A DNA stretch of 41,392 bases from Lachnospiraceae bacterium (GCA_017442585.1 JAFRZM010000017.1:1-41392), one strand, 5' to 3'. Counted from the first letter of the stretch, positions 31,904 through 40,083 are shown. Program-made: numbers and translations. Notes: generated from the sequence alone by a model not told the origin.

Positions 31904-33079
31904 TTATATCCTCACTAATTCATATTCTCTCTTACCAAGACCTATCTTTTGTGCATGGTCAAGGCATGACTCCCACTCTGTGTCAGGGTGTGTCATATTG
32001 AAACGATCGCCCTTAATTCCATGACCTTCATGTCCCGCGTGATCATGACAACACTCATGCGAACCATGATCATGTCCGCAACCGCATTTACCTTCTTTAA
32101 TATTGTCATCAAGTATACTTCCCGCAATCGGAGGCATTTCATTACATAGATCCGCACAAGCCTGATCAAGTGCAACCGGATCAAATGATGCAAGCATTCC
32201 TACATCCGGAATGATCGGAATATCATTTTCCGAATGGCAATCACAGTTAGGTGATACATCGCAGATTAAAGATATATGGAAACACGGTCTGTCATTACAT
32301 ACCGCATATGTATATTCTGCCATCTTATAATTAAGTACTTTTAATGAATCCGAGAATGACGCAGCGATTGCATCCTTCGGACATACCGCAAGACATCTGC
32401 CGCATCCTACACACTTATCTTTATCTATCGTAGCTTTTCCGTTTGTAACAACCGGTGCACCGTGAGCACATATTCTTCCGCATGCGCCACAGCCTATACA
32501 CTTATATTCTTTAACATAAGGCTTACCTTCGCAGTGCTGTTCCATTTTACCTGCACGAGATCCTGATCCCATACCGATATTCTTTATTGCACCACCGAAG
32601 CCTGTCATCTCGTGTCCTTTAAAATGTGTAAGTGAAATCACAACATCCGCATCCATTATCGCATGTCCGATCTTTGCTTCTTTTACGTATTCAAGATTTA
32701 TCGGCACTAACGTTTCATCCGTTCCCTTAAGTCCATCTGCAATTATTACATGACATCCGGTCTGAAGCGGTGAAAAACCGTTAAGATATGCCGTATCAAG
32801 GTGATCTAAAGCATTTTTTCTGCTTCCTACGTAAAGAGTATTACAATCTGTAAGAAACGGCTTTCCGCCAAGTTCCTTTACATAATCTGCAACTACCTTC
32901 GCATAGTTTGGTCTTAAAAATGCGAGGTTACCAAGCTCACCGAAGTGAATCTTTATAGCCGCGTATTTATCGTTAAAATCAATCTGCTCAAATCCTGCAG
33001 TCTTCATAAGTCTCTTTAATTTCTGTAAAAGATTCTCATTTCCTGTTGCCTTAAAACTTGTAAAATATACTTTTTCCAT
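31904..33079 (-). CDS. DUF362 protein with two 4Fe-4S clusters and a His/Cys-rich insertion
   Basis: The 391-residue protein has an N-terminal DUF362 domain (about 1-185; IKIHFGELGNLAFLRPNYAKVV, ADVVISLTHFKGHEMTGFGGAIKNIGMG), then a bacterial ferredoxin domain with CIGCGACGRICAHG and CVGCGRCLAVCPKDAI, and a C-terminal DUF362 part (LASFDPVALDQACADLC, HPDTEWESCLDHAQKIGLG). Between these parts near residues 325-350 is an insertion very rich in His, Cys, Gly and Asp (CGCGHDHGSHECCHDHAGHEG) that looks like a metal-binding loop. The role of DUF362 is unknown, perhaps electron transfer. AAAGGGA precedes the ATG. It may be cotranscribed with MBOAT. Confidence 0.88.
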   Translation of the reverse strand: MEKVYFTSFKATGNENLLQKLKRLMKTAGFEQIDFNDKYAAIKIHFGELGNLAFLRPNYAKVVADYVKELGGKPFLTDCNTLYVGSRKNALDHLDTAYLNGFSPLQTGCHVIIADGLKGTDETLVPINLEYVKEAKIGHAIMDADVVISLTHFKGHEMTGFGGAIKNIGMGSGSRAGKMEQHCEGKPYVKEYKCIGCGACGRICAHGAPVVTNGKATIDKDKCVGCGRCLAVCPKDAIAASFSDSLKVLNYKMAEYTYAVCNDRPCFHISLICDVSPNCDCHSENDIPIIPDVGMLASFDPVALDQACADLCNEMPPIAGSILDDNIKEGKCGCGHDHGSHECCHDHAGHEGHGIKGDRFNMTHPDTEWESCLDHAQKIGLGKREYELVRI

Positions 33080-33131
33080 ATAATGTCCCTTTCTTTTTGT
33101 CTATACGGCCGTAACACGGGAGAAAACCAAA

Positions 33132-33305
33132 TTATTTCCCGTCCTTTGCCTTAAAACTTGCCTTTTCCTTCATGGTCTTACGCCTTGCATTGGCCTTTGT
33201 ACTTACTCTATTCATCACATAGACAAGTACCAAAAGTACTGCCAATGTTCCGATAAGCACAACCGCACCCCACGGGCCGCCAACGAAATTCAATAATCCG
33301 TCCAT
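33132..33305 (-). CDS. Small single-pass membrane protein
   Basis: A 57-residue protein starting at the ATG at 33305, 8 bases after AAGGAG. It has one membrane segment (GPWGAVVLIGTLAVLLVLVYVMN) and a strongly basic C terminus (about 36-57, many Lys and Arg), so the tail should be cytoplasmic. I do not recognise a family. It lies 52 bp upstream of DUF362 on the same strand. Confidence 0.6.
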   Translation of the reverse strand: MDGLLNFVGGPWGAVVLIGTLAVLLVLVYVMNRVSTKANARRKTMKEKASFKAKDGK

Positions 33306-33365
33306 AACTTCCACTCCTTAATTGCATATATATTTATATTACCAAAAAATAATAAATATACAAAT

Positions 33366-33398
33366 AGAAAAGAACTTTGACCTGCAAAGTTCTTTTTT
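33366..33398. terminator. Bidirectional terminator-like hairpin
   Basis: Stem AAGAACTTTG / CAAAGTTCTT (33370-33379 and 33385-33394, five-base loop) has A/T runs on both sides. It lies 3' of the esterase-like gene and before the small membrane protein gene; the minus-strand direction ends the esterase transcript. Confidence 0.75.
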
Positions 33399-33400
33399 AG

Positions 33401-34072
33401 TTACTTAACATCATTGATTATAGATTTTGCAAATCCTTTTGCCATACGAAATTCCATATCCTTAAAATGGCCGCCCGTATTATACTCTAACGTACAAGGA
33501 ATTCCCCGGTTTAAAGCCATATCATATATTTCTTCTATGGCATTTTTAACATTTTTCATAATTACATTTTTAGTCTTGTCTTCTTTATCACCGAGGCTTA
33601 AATATAACTTCTCCGTATAAATTTCATTTTTCCTTACGTAGTCCACGAATCCCGAAAACCATACCGATGGAGAAACTGCTGCAATTCCTGTGAATATATC
33701 CGTATTGCACGCTGCCCATAAAGAAAAAAGTCCCGAAAGTGAGTACCCTCCGAGGTAAAAGCGCACATCTTTCATCTTACGGCCATTTAAAACCTCCGGC
33801 ACCACATTTTCCAAGACGTACTTTAATGTCTCGCCCGCGCCATCTCCGAAGTTCTCATCACCAAATGCAGCTTCTGCCTCCCACGGCGATAATTCCCTGC
33901 CCCAGAAGCCAACTTTCACACAAGCAAGCAACATATCCTTTTTAGACATTTCCCTTATCAACTCATATTCCTTTTGAAGATAAGGAATCTCATGCTCTCC
34001 TGTCATTTGAAGACATATTATATCAGAATCTTTATTTCCGTATAACAACAACTCTTTCAATCCTACTTCCAT
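33401..34072 (-). CDS. Esterase-like alpha/beta hydrolase
   Basis: The 223-residue protein has the nucleophile elbow GYSLSGLFSLWAA, ending strand YLGGYSLSG; the serine is in GYSLSG. A SPSVWFSGF motif follows, then YLSLGDKEDKT for the acid and NTGGHFKDMEFRMAKGF for the histidine. This matches the esterase D / enterochelin-esterase-like family of intracellular hydrolases. No signal peptide. It overlaps the end of the DUF218 gene by 10 bp, so the two are probably coupled. Substrate is unknown. Confidence 0.8.
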   Translation of the reverse strand: MEVGLKELLLYGNKDSDIICLQMTGEHEIPYLQKEYELIREMSKKDMLLACVKVGFWGRELSPWEAEAAFGDENFGDGAGETLKYVLENVVPEVLNGRKMKDVRFYLGGYSLSGLFSLWAACNTDIFTGIAAVSPSVWFSGFVDYVRKNEIYTEKLYLSLGDKEDKTKNVIMKNVKNAIEEIYDMALNRGIPCTLEYNTGGHFKDMEFRMAKGFAKSIINDVK

Positions 34073-34836
34073 CCAATCTCAGTAATATCCTTTAAAATAC
34101 CAAGTGTTTCGCGAACCATTGCGTTTAATATGTAAAGCTTATCATTATCTCCCGCAACGCCCGATATCTTGCAATTAAACTGTTTTCGTGCTAACCCCAT
34201 TCCGCGGAACAGATGATAATTATTGGTTACGATAACCACCGAAAGCTCCGATTCGGCTTTTTTGCTTTGCTCCAATATAATCTTTCTGCCTATGGCAATA
34301 TTATCGTCCGTATCTTCCGCTTCATTTTCTGCTATAAGCCTTGAAGGATCGATTCCTCTCGATATAAGATAGTTAACACCGCCTATACCTTCAGGCATTG
34401 GCTCGTTATACCCCTGCATACCCGACACAATACATATAGTATCAGGATTTTCCATCAAGTACTCATACGCTGCATCAAGCCTATATTGAAAAGCAACGCT
34501 TGGACCGTCTTTATTGATCTGTGCGCCAAGTACTATCATATAGTCTGCATTCTTTTCGCCTTTATCAAAGAAGTGGCTGAGCATTAACGCCTGAGCTGAT
34601 AAAAATACCGCTAAGCCTATACCAATAACAACATACGACGCTATACGTAATCCCTTAGGCACTCTTTTCCATCTGCCCTTTCCTGCCAAAAAGAAAAGCA
34701 AAAGGAAAACGAGCGTCCCCGCAATCCATATAATAAATGAATTCGTGCCGCTTCCGACAAGATAGATTATTACGGAATAAATGGCGCAAAGTATCGCCAA
34801 AATAAGCCATATAACTCTAAAAACCTTTTCTTTCAT
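34063..34836 (-). CDS. DUF218 (YdcF/SanA-like) membrane protein
   Basis: The 257-residue protein has three N-terminal membrane segments (about 6-27, 31-50, 65-87) and an extracellular DUF218 domain: YMIVLGAQINKDGPSVAFQYRLDAAYEYL, ICIVSGMQG, EGIGGVNYLISRGIDPSRLIAENEAEDTDDNIAIGRKII and VVIVTNNYHLFRGMGLAR. The domain is found in YdcF and SanA, linked to envelope barrier function. AGGAGACGTT precedes the ATG. Its last 10 bp overlap the esterase-like gene. Confidence 0.88.
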   Translation of the reverse strand: MKEKVFRVIWLILAILCAIYSVIIYLVGSGTNSFIIWIAGTLVFLLLFFLAGKGRWKRVPKGLRIASYVVIGIGLAVFLSAQALMLSHFFDKGEKNADYMIVLGAQINKDGPSVAFQYRLDAAYEYLMENPDTICIVSGMQGYNEPMPEGIGGVNYLISRGIDPSRLIAENEAEDTDDNIAIGRKIILEQSKKAESELSVVIVTNNYHLFRGMGLARKQFNCKISGVAGDNDKLYILNAMVRETLGILKDITEIGWK

Positions 34837-34865
34837 AACGTCTCCTCTTTTACAAAACTATACTA

Positions 34866-34874
34866 ATTATAGCA
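34866..34874 (-). promoter_or_regulatory. Extended -10 promoter of the DUF218-esterase unit
   Basis: TGCTATAAT on the minus strand, about 30 bases before the DUF218 start, without a clear -35. It sits directly after the NhaC terminator. Confidence 0.5.
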
Positions 34875-34893
34875 GATTATAATGAAAACCCAA

Positions 34894-34931
34894 AATAAAA
34901 GCGGAAGAACGTTTAACGCCCTTCCGCCTTT
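34894..34931 (-). terminator. nhaC terminator
   Basis: Stem with core GCGGAAG / CTTCCGC (34901-34907 and 34921-34927), extended by flanking A/T pairs, and a T-rich 3' side on the minus strand, about 25 bp after the nhaC stop. Confidence 0.8.
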
Positions 34932-34955
34932 TGTGACTTTTAATTAAGAAGAATA

Positions 34956-36416
34956 CTATGCCGTAACTTCTTTATTATCAACTTTTCCCTTATTTATAAG
35001 TCTTATGCCGTCTTCATCCGTTACCGTAACCTTCATGTACGCAAGTACAAGTACTACAAGCGGTGTAAGGTAGTTAAAGAATGCATAAGGTAAAAATGAC
35101 ATAACGCTCATGCCTAAGATTGACGATACATAAAGTCCGCATGTGTTCCACGGAACAAGTACACTCGTTACGGCACCCGATGATGCGATTGCGTTTGCGA
35201 GGCATATCGGATGAACTTTCATGTCCTTATACTTTCCGGCAAACATTCTTCCAGGAACGATTAATGAGATGTACTGATCTGCCATGATTACGTTTGCAAC
35301 AACGCTTGAACCCATAGTTGCGGCAACAAGTCCTGCAGGCTTTCTGATCTTACGTGTAAGAAGATCTGCTACAGCCTGAAGCTGTCCTGTTTCTTCCATA
35401 ATTCCGCCGAAGATCATAGCAATTATTGCCATTGAGCAAGAATACATCATGTTTGATAAACCACCTGTTGTAAGAAGTTTATCAAGTGTTTCAAATCCTG
35501 TCTCTGATACGTATCCGCCGTATCCGCATGAAAGAAGTGTCTGTAATGAACAACCGTCCTGTGTGATAATACCAATTATCGCACCTGAGATAATTCCTAA
35601 AGTAATTCCCGGAATTGCCGGAACCTTCATTGCAACAGCTACAAGTACGATTATAACCGGCAAGAAATGAAACGGGGTTATATTAAAACTCTTTGCAAGC
35701 GAATCTGAAATTGCCGTAATCTGTGACATATCAGCTGCCCTGCCGTGCTGTCCGAGACCAAGTATAAAGAATATAACTAATGTAATTCCGTATGAAATCG
35801 ATGTCGGAAGTATCATAAATCTGATACATGATATAACGTCACAGCCTGCCATAGCCGGCGCAAGATTAGTTGTATCGGATAACGGGCTCATCTTATCTCC
35901 AAAGTACGCACCCGATACGATGGCACCTGCAGTTACAGGAAGACTCATACCCAGTCCAAGTGCTATACCCATTAAAGCCACACCCATCGTTCCTACCGTT
36001 CCCCAAGAAGAACCTGTAGAAACAGATGTTATGGAACAAATAACAACAGTTGCGAGGTAAAAGATCGATGGTTTAAGGATCTTTAATCCGTAATAAATCA
36101 TTGACGGAACAACACCCGCATCAAGCCATACTCCTATAAGAATACCGATAACTATAAGAATGATAAGTGAAGATACAACCTTCGTTATACCTTTTATCAT
36201 GAAGTTTTCGATGTCGCTCCACTTATATCCCAGACGATATGCGATAAATACAGCTCCGAAAGAACCGATAAACATCGGAATATGCGGATCTGCTTTAAAT
36301 ACCATAATTCCAAACGATAAGCATAAAACCAAAAAGGCAAGCGAAAATAAAGACTCCCCGAGAGTTGCTTTTCTTATCTCTTTAGGCGCTTTTGCCTCAT
36401 TTTTCTTAAATAGCAT
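34956..36416 (-). CDS. nhaC: Na+/H+ antiporter, NhaC family
   Basis: The 486-residue protein has about twelve membrane segments. The NhaC pattern is visible in ITSVSTGSSWGTVGTMGVALMGIALGLGM, TAGAIVSGAYFGDKMSPLSDTTNLAPAMAG and SSVVANVIMADQYISLIVPGRMFAGKYK. It exchanges cytoplasmic Na+ for protons. Substrate could also be malate-lactate or another pair in this family. AGGAGG precedes the ATG. A LysR gene is divergent, with 134 bp between, and probably controls it. Confidence 0.92.
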   Translation of the reverse strand: MLFKKNEAKAPKEIRKATLGESLFSLAFLVLCLSFGIMVFKADPHIPMFIGSFGAVFIAYRLGYKWSDIENFMIKGITKVVSSLIILIVIGILIGVWLDAGVVPSMIYYGLKILKPSIFYLATVVICSITSVSTGSSWGTVGTMGVALMGIALGLGMSLPVTAGAIVSGAYFGDKMSPLSDTTNLAPAMAGCDVISCIRFMILPTSISYGITLVIFFILGLGQHGRAADMSQITAISDSLAKSFNITPFHFLPVIIVLVAVAMKVPAIPGITLGIISGAIIGIITQDGCSLQTLLSCGYGGYVSETGFETLDKLLTTGGLSNMMYSCSMAIIAMIFGGIMEETGQLQAVADLLTRKIRKPAGLVAATMGSSVVANVIMADQYISLIVPGRMFAGKYKDMKVHPICLANAIASSGAVTSVLVPWNTCGLYVSSILGMSVMSFLPYAFFNYLTPLVVLVLAYMKVTVTDEDGIRLINKGKVDNKEVTA

Positions 36417-36452
36417 AATGTCCTCCTAAACTCTTGTTTTAAGTCCTTTGAC

Positions 36453-36480
36453 ATTATATAATAATGATATTCAGTATAAA
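36453..36480 (-). promoter_or_regulatory. nhaC promoter
   Basis: TTTATA (36475-36480) and TATAAT (36453-36458) on the minus strand, 16 bp apart. It lies next to the dyad at 36483-36508. Confidence 0.5.
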
Positions 36481-36482
36481 AG

Positions 36483-36508
36483 AGAATAGTTTTCATATTT
36501 ATTATTCT
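36483..36508. promoter_or_regulatory. Possible LysR operator dyad
   Basis: AGAATA (36483-36488) and TATTCT (36503-36508) are a perfect 6-bp inverted repeat separated by 14 bp, in the intergenic region between nhaC and the LysR gene. Size and place suit a LysR-type site, but the repeats are short and AT-rich. Confidence 0.4.
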
Positions 36509-36550
36509 TAAATGGAATGGGTAATTTAAACAAAAGTAAGAGGGTATTTT

Positions 36551-37429
36551 ATGAGCATGACAAAATACGACGCCTTTTTAAAGGTCGCCTCCTGTAAAAG
36601 CATTTCCAAGGCCGCAAGCGAGCTTGGATACACGCAGTCCGCAATTAGCAAGATGATATTCGAGCTCGAAAAAGAATGGGATCTTACGCTTTTTATCAGA
36701 AATCACAACGGAATAACACTTACCTCCGAGGGCAAAGCGCTTATCCCGGATGTTAAGCGCCTCCTTAACGCCGAAGAACACCTAAACGATACGGTGCTCT
36801 CGCTTCACGGTATAGAAGGCGGACATATACGCCTTGGTGCACCGTTCAGTATCTCTGCCAATATTATGCCGGGTGCTTTAAAGGATTTTCAGCAGCGCTA
36901 CCCTAATACGAAGGTCGACCTTACCGAAGGCGAAGATAACTATATCGCAGATTTACTTAAGCGCGGCGAGATTGATATCTGTATCCTCCCGACACCTCTT
37001 GCTGATATATTTGATGCACAGACGCTTTTAAGCGACCCGCTGGTTGCGGTTTTACCTAAAGAAAGTAAATACGCCAAAGCCAAAACTTTTCCGTTAAAGG
37101 CGTTTGATACAGAAGAAATGATCCAGGTTAAGGAAATCTCCGACTTTGATATAAGGCGATTCCTTAAGGATAACAGTTTAAATACCAATACTGTCTACGA
37201 AGTCAGCGACTTTAACGTAATGCTTTCGATGGTTGAAAAAGGATTGGGATTCTGCGTGGATTATGAGCTCCTATTAAAGCCTCTGCGCTATGACGTAATT
37301 GTAAAACCTCTTGAGAAAACGCAAAAAAGAGTTCTAAAATTATGCGCAAGAAAAGGTGACCCTGTAACACCAATAGTTGAAATATTCAAAAAAGACTTCA
37401 AAGAATACATTAAGAAAACCCACCGTTAG
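36551..37429 (+). CDS. LysR-family transcriptional regulator
   Basis: The 292-residue protein has an N-terminal winged helix-turn-helix (FLKVASCKSISKAASELGYTQSAISKMIFELEKEWDLTLFIRNHNGITLTSEGK) and a LysR substrate-binding domain from about 90 (GHIRLGAPFSISANIMPGALKDFQQRYPNTKVDL, EIDICILPTP, VAVLPKES, VEKGLGFCVDYELLL). AGAGGG lies upstream of the ATG. It is divergent from nhaC and a probable regulator of it. The inducer is unknown. Confidence 0.95.
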   Translation: MSMTKYDAFLKVASCKSISKAASELGYTQSAISKMIFELEKEWDLTLFIRNHNGITLTSEGKALIPDVKRLLNAEEHLNDTVLSLHGIEGGHIRLGAPFSISANIMPGALKDFQQRYPNTKVDLTEGEDNYIADLLKRGEIDICILPTPLADIFDAQTLLSDPLVAVLPKESKYAKAKTFPLKAFDTEEMIQVKEISDFDIRRFLKDNSLNTNTVYEVSDFNVMLSMVEKGLGFCVDYELLLKPLRYDVIVKPLEKTQKRVLKLCARKGDPVTPIVEIFKKDFKEYIKKTHR

Positions 37430-37441
37430 CCGGTGGGTTTT
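37415..37441. terminator. Bidirectional terminator between LysR and ABC genes
   Basis: Stem AAAACCCACCG / CGGTGGGTTTT (11 bp, TTAGC loop) covers the LysR stop codon and ends 7 bp before the stop of the convergent ABC gene. A/T runs on both sides allow termination in both directions. Confidence 0.88.
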
Positions 37442-37448
37442 AATCTCT

Positions 37449-39050
37449 TTAAGCGCCAAGGCGGATGACTTCGTCGAATCTCTTTAAGTGTTCATCCGAT
37501 GTGTCATGCGTTATTGCAATAAGTGTAAGAGCTTTATCCTCTATAAGCTTATCTTCTATCATACGCGCGGTTTCTGCATCTATCGCACTTGTTCCTTCAT
37601 CAAGTATAAGAATTGGTGTATTCTTTAAATATGCACGCGCCAACGCGAATCGCTGCTTTTCTCCGCCGGAGAAATTCTTGCCGTTTTCTGCAACAACGGT
37701 GTCAAGTCCTTCAGGCAGTCCTTCCACAAGCGTCCATATTCCGGCTTTCTTAAGTGCGTTAAGTATCGTTTCTTCCAAAATCTTCTCATCAAATAATGTC
37801 AAGTTATTTCTAATCGTGTCATTAAAAAGGAAAGTATCTTGCGGAACTATGCTTATAAGTTCCGCTCTATCTGTATCTGAAATCTCATTTATACCGATTC
37901 CGTCATATAAAACCTCTCCGTTATCCGGAATCAATAATCCCATAATTACATTTATAAGCGTGCTTTTACCTGCTCCGCTTTGACCCACAACAGCATACTT
38001 TCCGTTCTTTTTGAAGGTTACGGACATATTGTTAAGTACCTTGTTGTCATCATAGGAAAAAGCTATATGCTTAACCTCTATACTAGTATTAAAATCGTTT
38101 TTTTCTATTTTACTGTTTTTATCTTCGCTAACCGAAAGTAACTCTTTAAATCTTTCAATTACAGGTTTACTTGCGGAAAATCCTGCAATTATCGAAGGCA
38201 TTCCCGCTATCGGAGAAATTATTTGACCGATAAGACTTCCGAATGCTATAACCATACCCGCAGAGAAACGCCCTTTAATCGCAAAGTACGCTGCCGCAGC
38301 CATAACAAGCACTGTAGAAAGCAAGCCCACAAACTCGCCTACGCCGGAGCATATTATCTGTAAGAAGCCCAAAGAAAACTTTGCATCTTCAACCTCGTTA
38401 TTCTTTCTTTCGTGCTTAGCAAAGATTCGCTTTAATACTCCGAATGATTTTATAATATAGAATGCCGAAAAATCATCTTTAATCTCTGCCGTATACTCCG
38501 CATTCTTACCCATATACTCTTCGCTTTTCTTGCTTACAGGCTTACCTATATTCTTCGATACAAGCGCTGTAATTAAGGCGAGCCCTATCATTATAATAAG
38601 CATAAAAGGCTCCATGGTAAGAGTGATTATTGAAGCCGATATAAACATTGCAATTAAAGCTATAAATTCAAAGATATTATTAATATACTGCGTTTCAAAG
38701 AGATTCAAATTATTCGAAAGATCATTAATATACTCAGCAGAGCTGCTTTCCGAATGCTCTGCTAAAGGTCTTCTAAGAATTGCATTAAAAAGTTCGTGCT
38801 TAATGTTTCTTCTGCTTTCCACAATCATCTTTTGCTTTAAGATGCCGCCGATAATACTTGCAGCGATATATATCAAAACAAAGATAAGGCCTGCGATAAA
38901 TTCTCGTAAAAGTGTCTTCTCGTCATGACCTGCCGCGTCAACGATTTTTCCTAATATTACAGAAAAATACGCTCCCAAGAAGCAATTAATGACTAAAAAC
39001 AAAACCGTTATTCCATACAAAACCGGCTTCGGCGCCACATATTTTCTCAT
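37449..39050 (-). CDS. ABC exporter, fused membrane and ATPase domains
   Basis: I start at the ATG at 39050 (MRKYVAPKPVLYGITV), which has AAGGAG nine bases before it; the upstream reading frame passes through a hairpin. The 534-residue half-transporter has about six membrane segments (about 10-300), then an ATPase domain with VGQSGAGKSTLINVIMGLL, the FSGGEKQRFALARAYL signature and TPILILDEGTSAID, and an ITHDTSD switch histidine. This is an ABC-B/C-type exporter architecture. No partner half-transporter is adjacent, so it should be a homodimer. The substrate is unknown. Confidence 0.9.
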   Translation of the reverse strand: MRKYVAPKPVLYGITVLFLVINCFLGAYFSVILGKIVDAAGHDEKTLLREFIAGLIFVLIYIAASIIGGILKQKMIVESRRNIKHELFNAILRRPLAEHSESSSAEYINDLSNNLNLFETQYINNIFEFIALIAMFISASIITLTMEPFMLIIMIGLALITALVSKNIGKPVSKKSEEYMGKNAEYTAEIKDDFSAFYIIKSFGVLKRIFAKHERKNNEVEDAKFSLGFLQIICSGVGEFVGLLSTVLVMAAAAYFAIKGRFSAGMVIAFGSLIGQIISPIAGMPSIIAGFSASKPVIERFKELLSVSEDKNSKIEKNDFNTSIEVKHIAFSYDDNKVLNNMSVTFKKNGKYAVVGQSGAGKSTLINVIMGLLIPDNGEVLYDGIGINEISDTDRAELISIVPQDTFLFNDTIRNNLTLFDEKILEETILNALKKAGIWTLVEGLPEGLDTVVAENGKNFSGGEKQRFALARAYLKNTPILILDEGTSAIDAETARMIEDKLIEDKALTLIAITHDTSDEHLKRFDEVIRLGA

Positions 39051-39075
39051 AAACCTTTTCTCCTTATATAGTGAC

Positions 39076-39115
39076 AATATCAACGCTCCATCTGAATCAA
39101 TGTAGCGTTGATATT
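39076..39115. repeat. Perfect 12-bp inverted repeat
   Basis: AATATCAACGCT (39076-39087) and AGCGTTGATATT (39104-39115) with a 16-base loop. It lies between the zinc-ribbon gene and the ABC exporter gene. The minus-strand 3' side has no T run, so an imperfect terminator or an mRNA element are both possible. Confidence 0.65.
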
Positions 39116-39121
39116 TTCTCT

Positions 39122-39952
39122 TTACCAATCGGAATCCCAATCAGAGTCCCAGTCAGAATCCCAATCATCGTCGGAATCCCAATCCCAGTCATCGTCATCA
39201 TCCCAACTTGAAGAACTTGATGAATCCGAGTTGGAACTCTTATACCAATAACTGTCATCGAAATCTGTCGCATTAAGCTCAGAATCCCATGTCTTTCCAT
39301 AATAATAATCATCTACATGATTACTGAAATCGGGTGGAAGCGCCGCCTCACCTATGAAATCCCAATCATTATCATCGTCATTATAATAGTACCAATTATC
39401 CTGATAATGATAATATGTCTGATCGTTATAGCGGTAATATGCGTTATTCCTATTCTTGAATGCATCCTTTCCGTAAGAGAAAAGTCCGCATACAATAATA
39501 ATGATTATAACCCACTTCCAAATGCCGCCTTTACCCGACTTTCTATTCTTCGATGGAGTATTATTAAGCGGTATCGCATTAGTGTTTTTATTCTTCTGAT
39601 GAACAATTTCATCCTTTAACTTCTGATAAAGCTCATGAACAGCATATTCTTCATCGTCGCCTTCATAACGCACTGCTCTTGTACCGTCTGCCTTATTCTT
39701 ATAAAGAACAACGTCTCCGTTAGGTTTCTTATAAATTCCGAATGCTTTGGCCTCTTTTATATCCTGTCCAATAAAGAATCTCGTTACCTCATATGGAGGG
39801 AGATTTCTCGCCGTATACCATTCAGCTAATTCTTCTATTGTCTTCGGGCGGTTATCCGCATCGTTTTGTGTCGGATTCGCCGCTCCGCAGCTCGGGCAAT
39901 TACGCTTGGTATCTTCGTACGTATTACCGCAATAATCACATTTAATCTTCAT
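39122..39952 (-). CDS. Zinc-ribbon membrane protein with an Asp/Trp/Ser-rich C-terminal tail
   Basis: The 276-residue protein opens with a zinc ribbon (IKCDYCGNTYEDTKRNCPSCGAANPTQ), followed by a predicted soluble domain (about 33-105; FFIGQDIKEAKAFGIYKKPNGDVVLYKNKADG), a basic stretch, and one membrane segment (WVIIIIIVCGLFSYG). After it comes an external part rich in Tyr, Asn and Asp (NNAYYRYNDQTYYHYQDNW), and a C-terminal tail (about 243-276) of Ser then Asp/Trp repeats (WDSD units). The ribosome binding site is AAAGGAA. Function is unknown; the tail is acidic and could bind cations. Confidence 0.75.
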   Translation of the reverse strand: MKIKCDYCGNTYEDTKRNCPSCGAANPTQNDADNRPKTIEELAEWYTARNLPPYEVTRFFIGQDIKEAKAFGIYKKPNGDVVLYKNKADGTRAVRYEGDDEEYAVHELYQKLKDEIVHQKNKNTNAIPLNNTPSKNRKSGKGGIWKWVIIIIIVCGLFSYGKDAFKNRNNAYYRYNDQTYYHYQDNWYYYNDDDNDWDFIGEAALPPDFSNHVDDYYYGKTWDSELNATDFDDSYWYKSSNSDSSSSSSWDDDDDWDWDSDDDWDSDWDSDWDSDW

Positions 39953-39981
39953 TTGCTATTCCTTTCTGCCTCCAAGTTATA

Positions 39982-40010
39982 ATTATAACAAGAATTCTAT
40001 CTTACGTCAA
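39982..40010 (-). promoter_or_regulatory. Promoter of the zinc-ribbon gene
   Basis: TTGACG (40005-40010) and TATAAT (39982-39987), 17 bp apart with a TGT extension, on the minus strand. It lies about 30 bases before the start codon and just after the terminator of the upstream gene. Confidence 0.75.
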
Positions 40011-40031
40011 AAGGATTAATATACTTATACC

Positions 40032-40064
40032 AAAAAAGCACCGGGCAAATTAACCCCGGTGCTT
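40032..40064 (-). terminator. Terminator of the DUF1700-DUF4097 gene
   Basis: Stem AAGCACCGGG / CCCGGTGCTT, followed by six Ts on the minus strand, about 20 bp after the stop codon. Confidence 0.88.
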
Positions 40065-40083
40065 ACATAGGTATATTAAATTA

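Noticed and set aside
39051-39140. N-terminal extension of the ABC exporter
   Set aside because: The extension crosses a 12-bp inverted repeat and the end of the preceding gene, whereas the ATG at 39050 has a good ribosome binding site.
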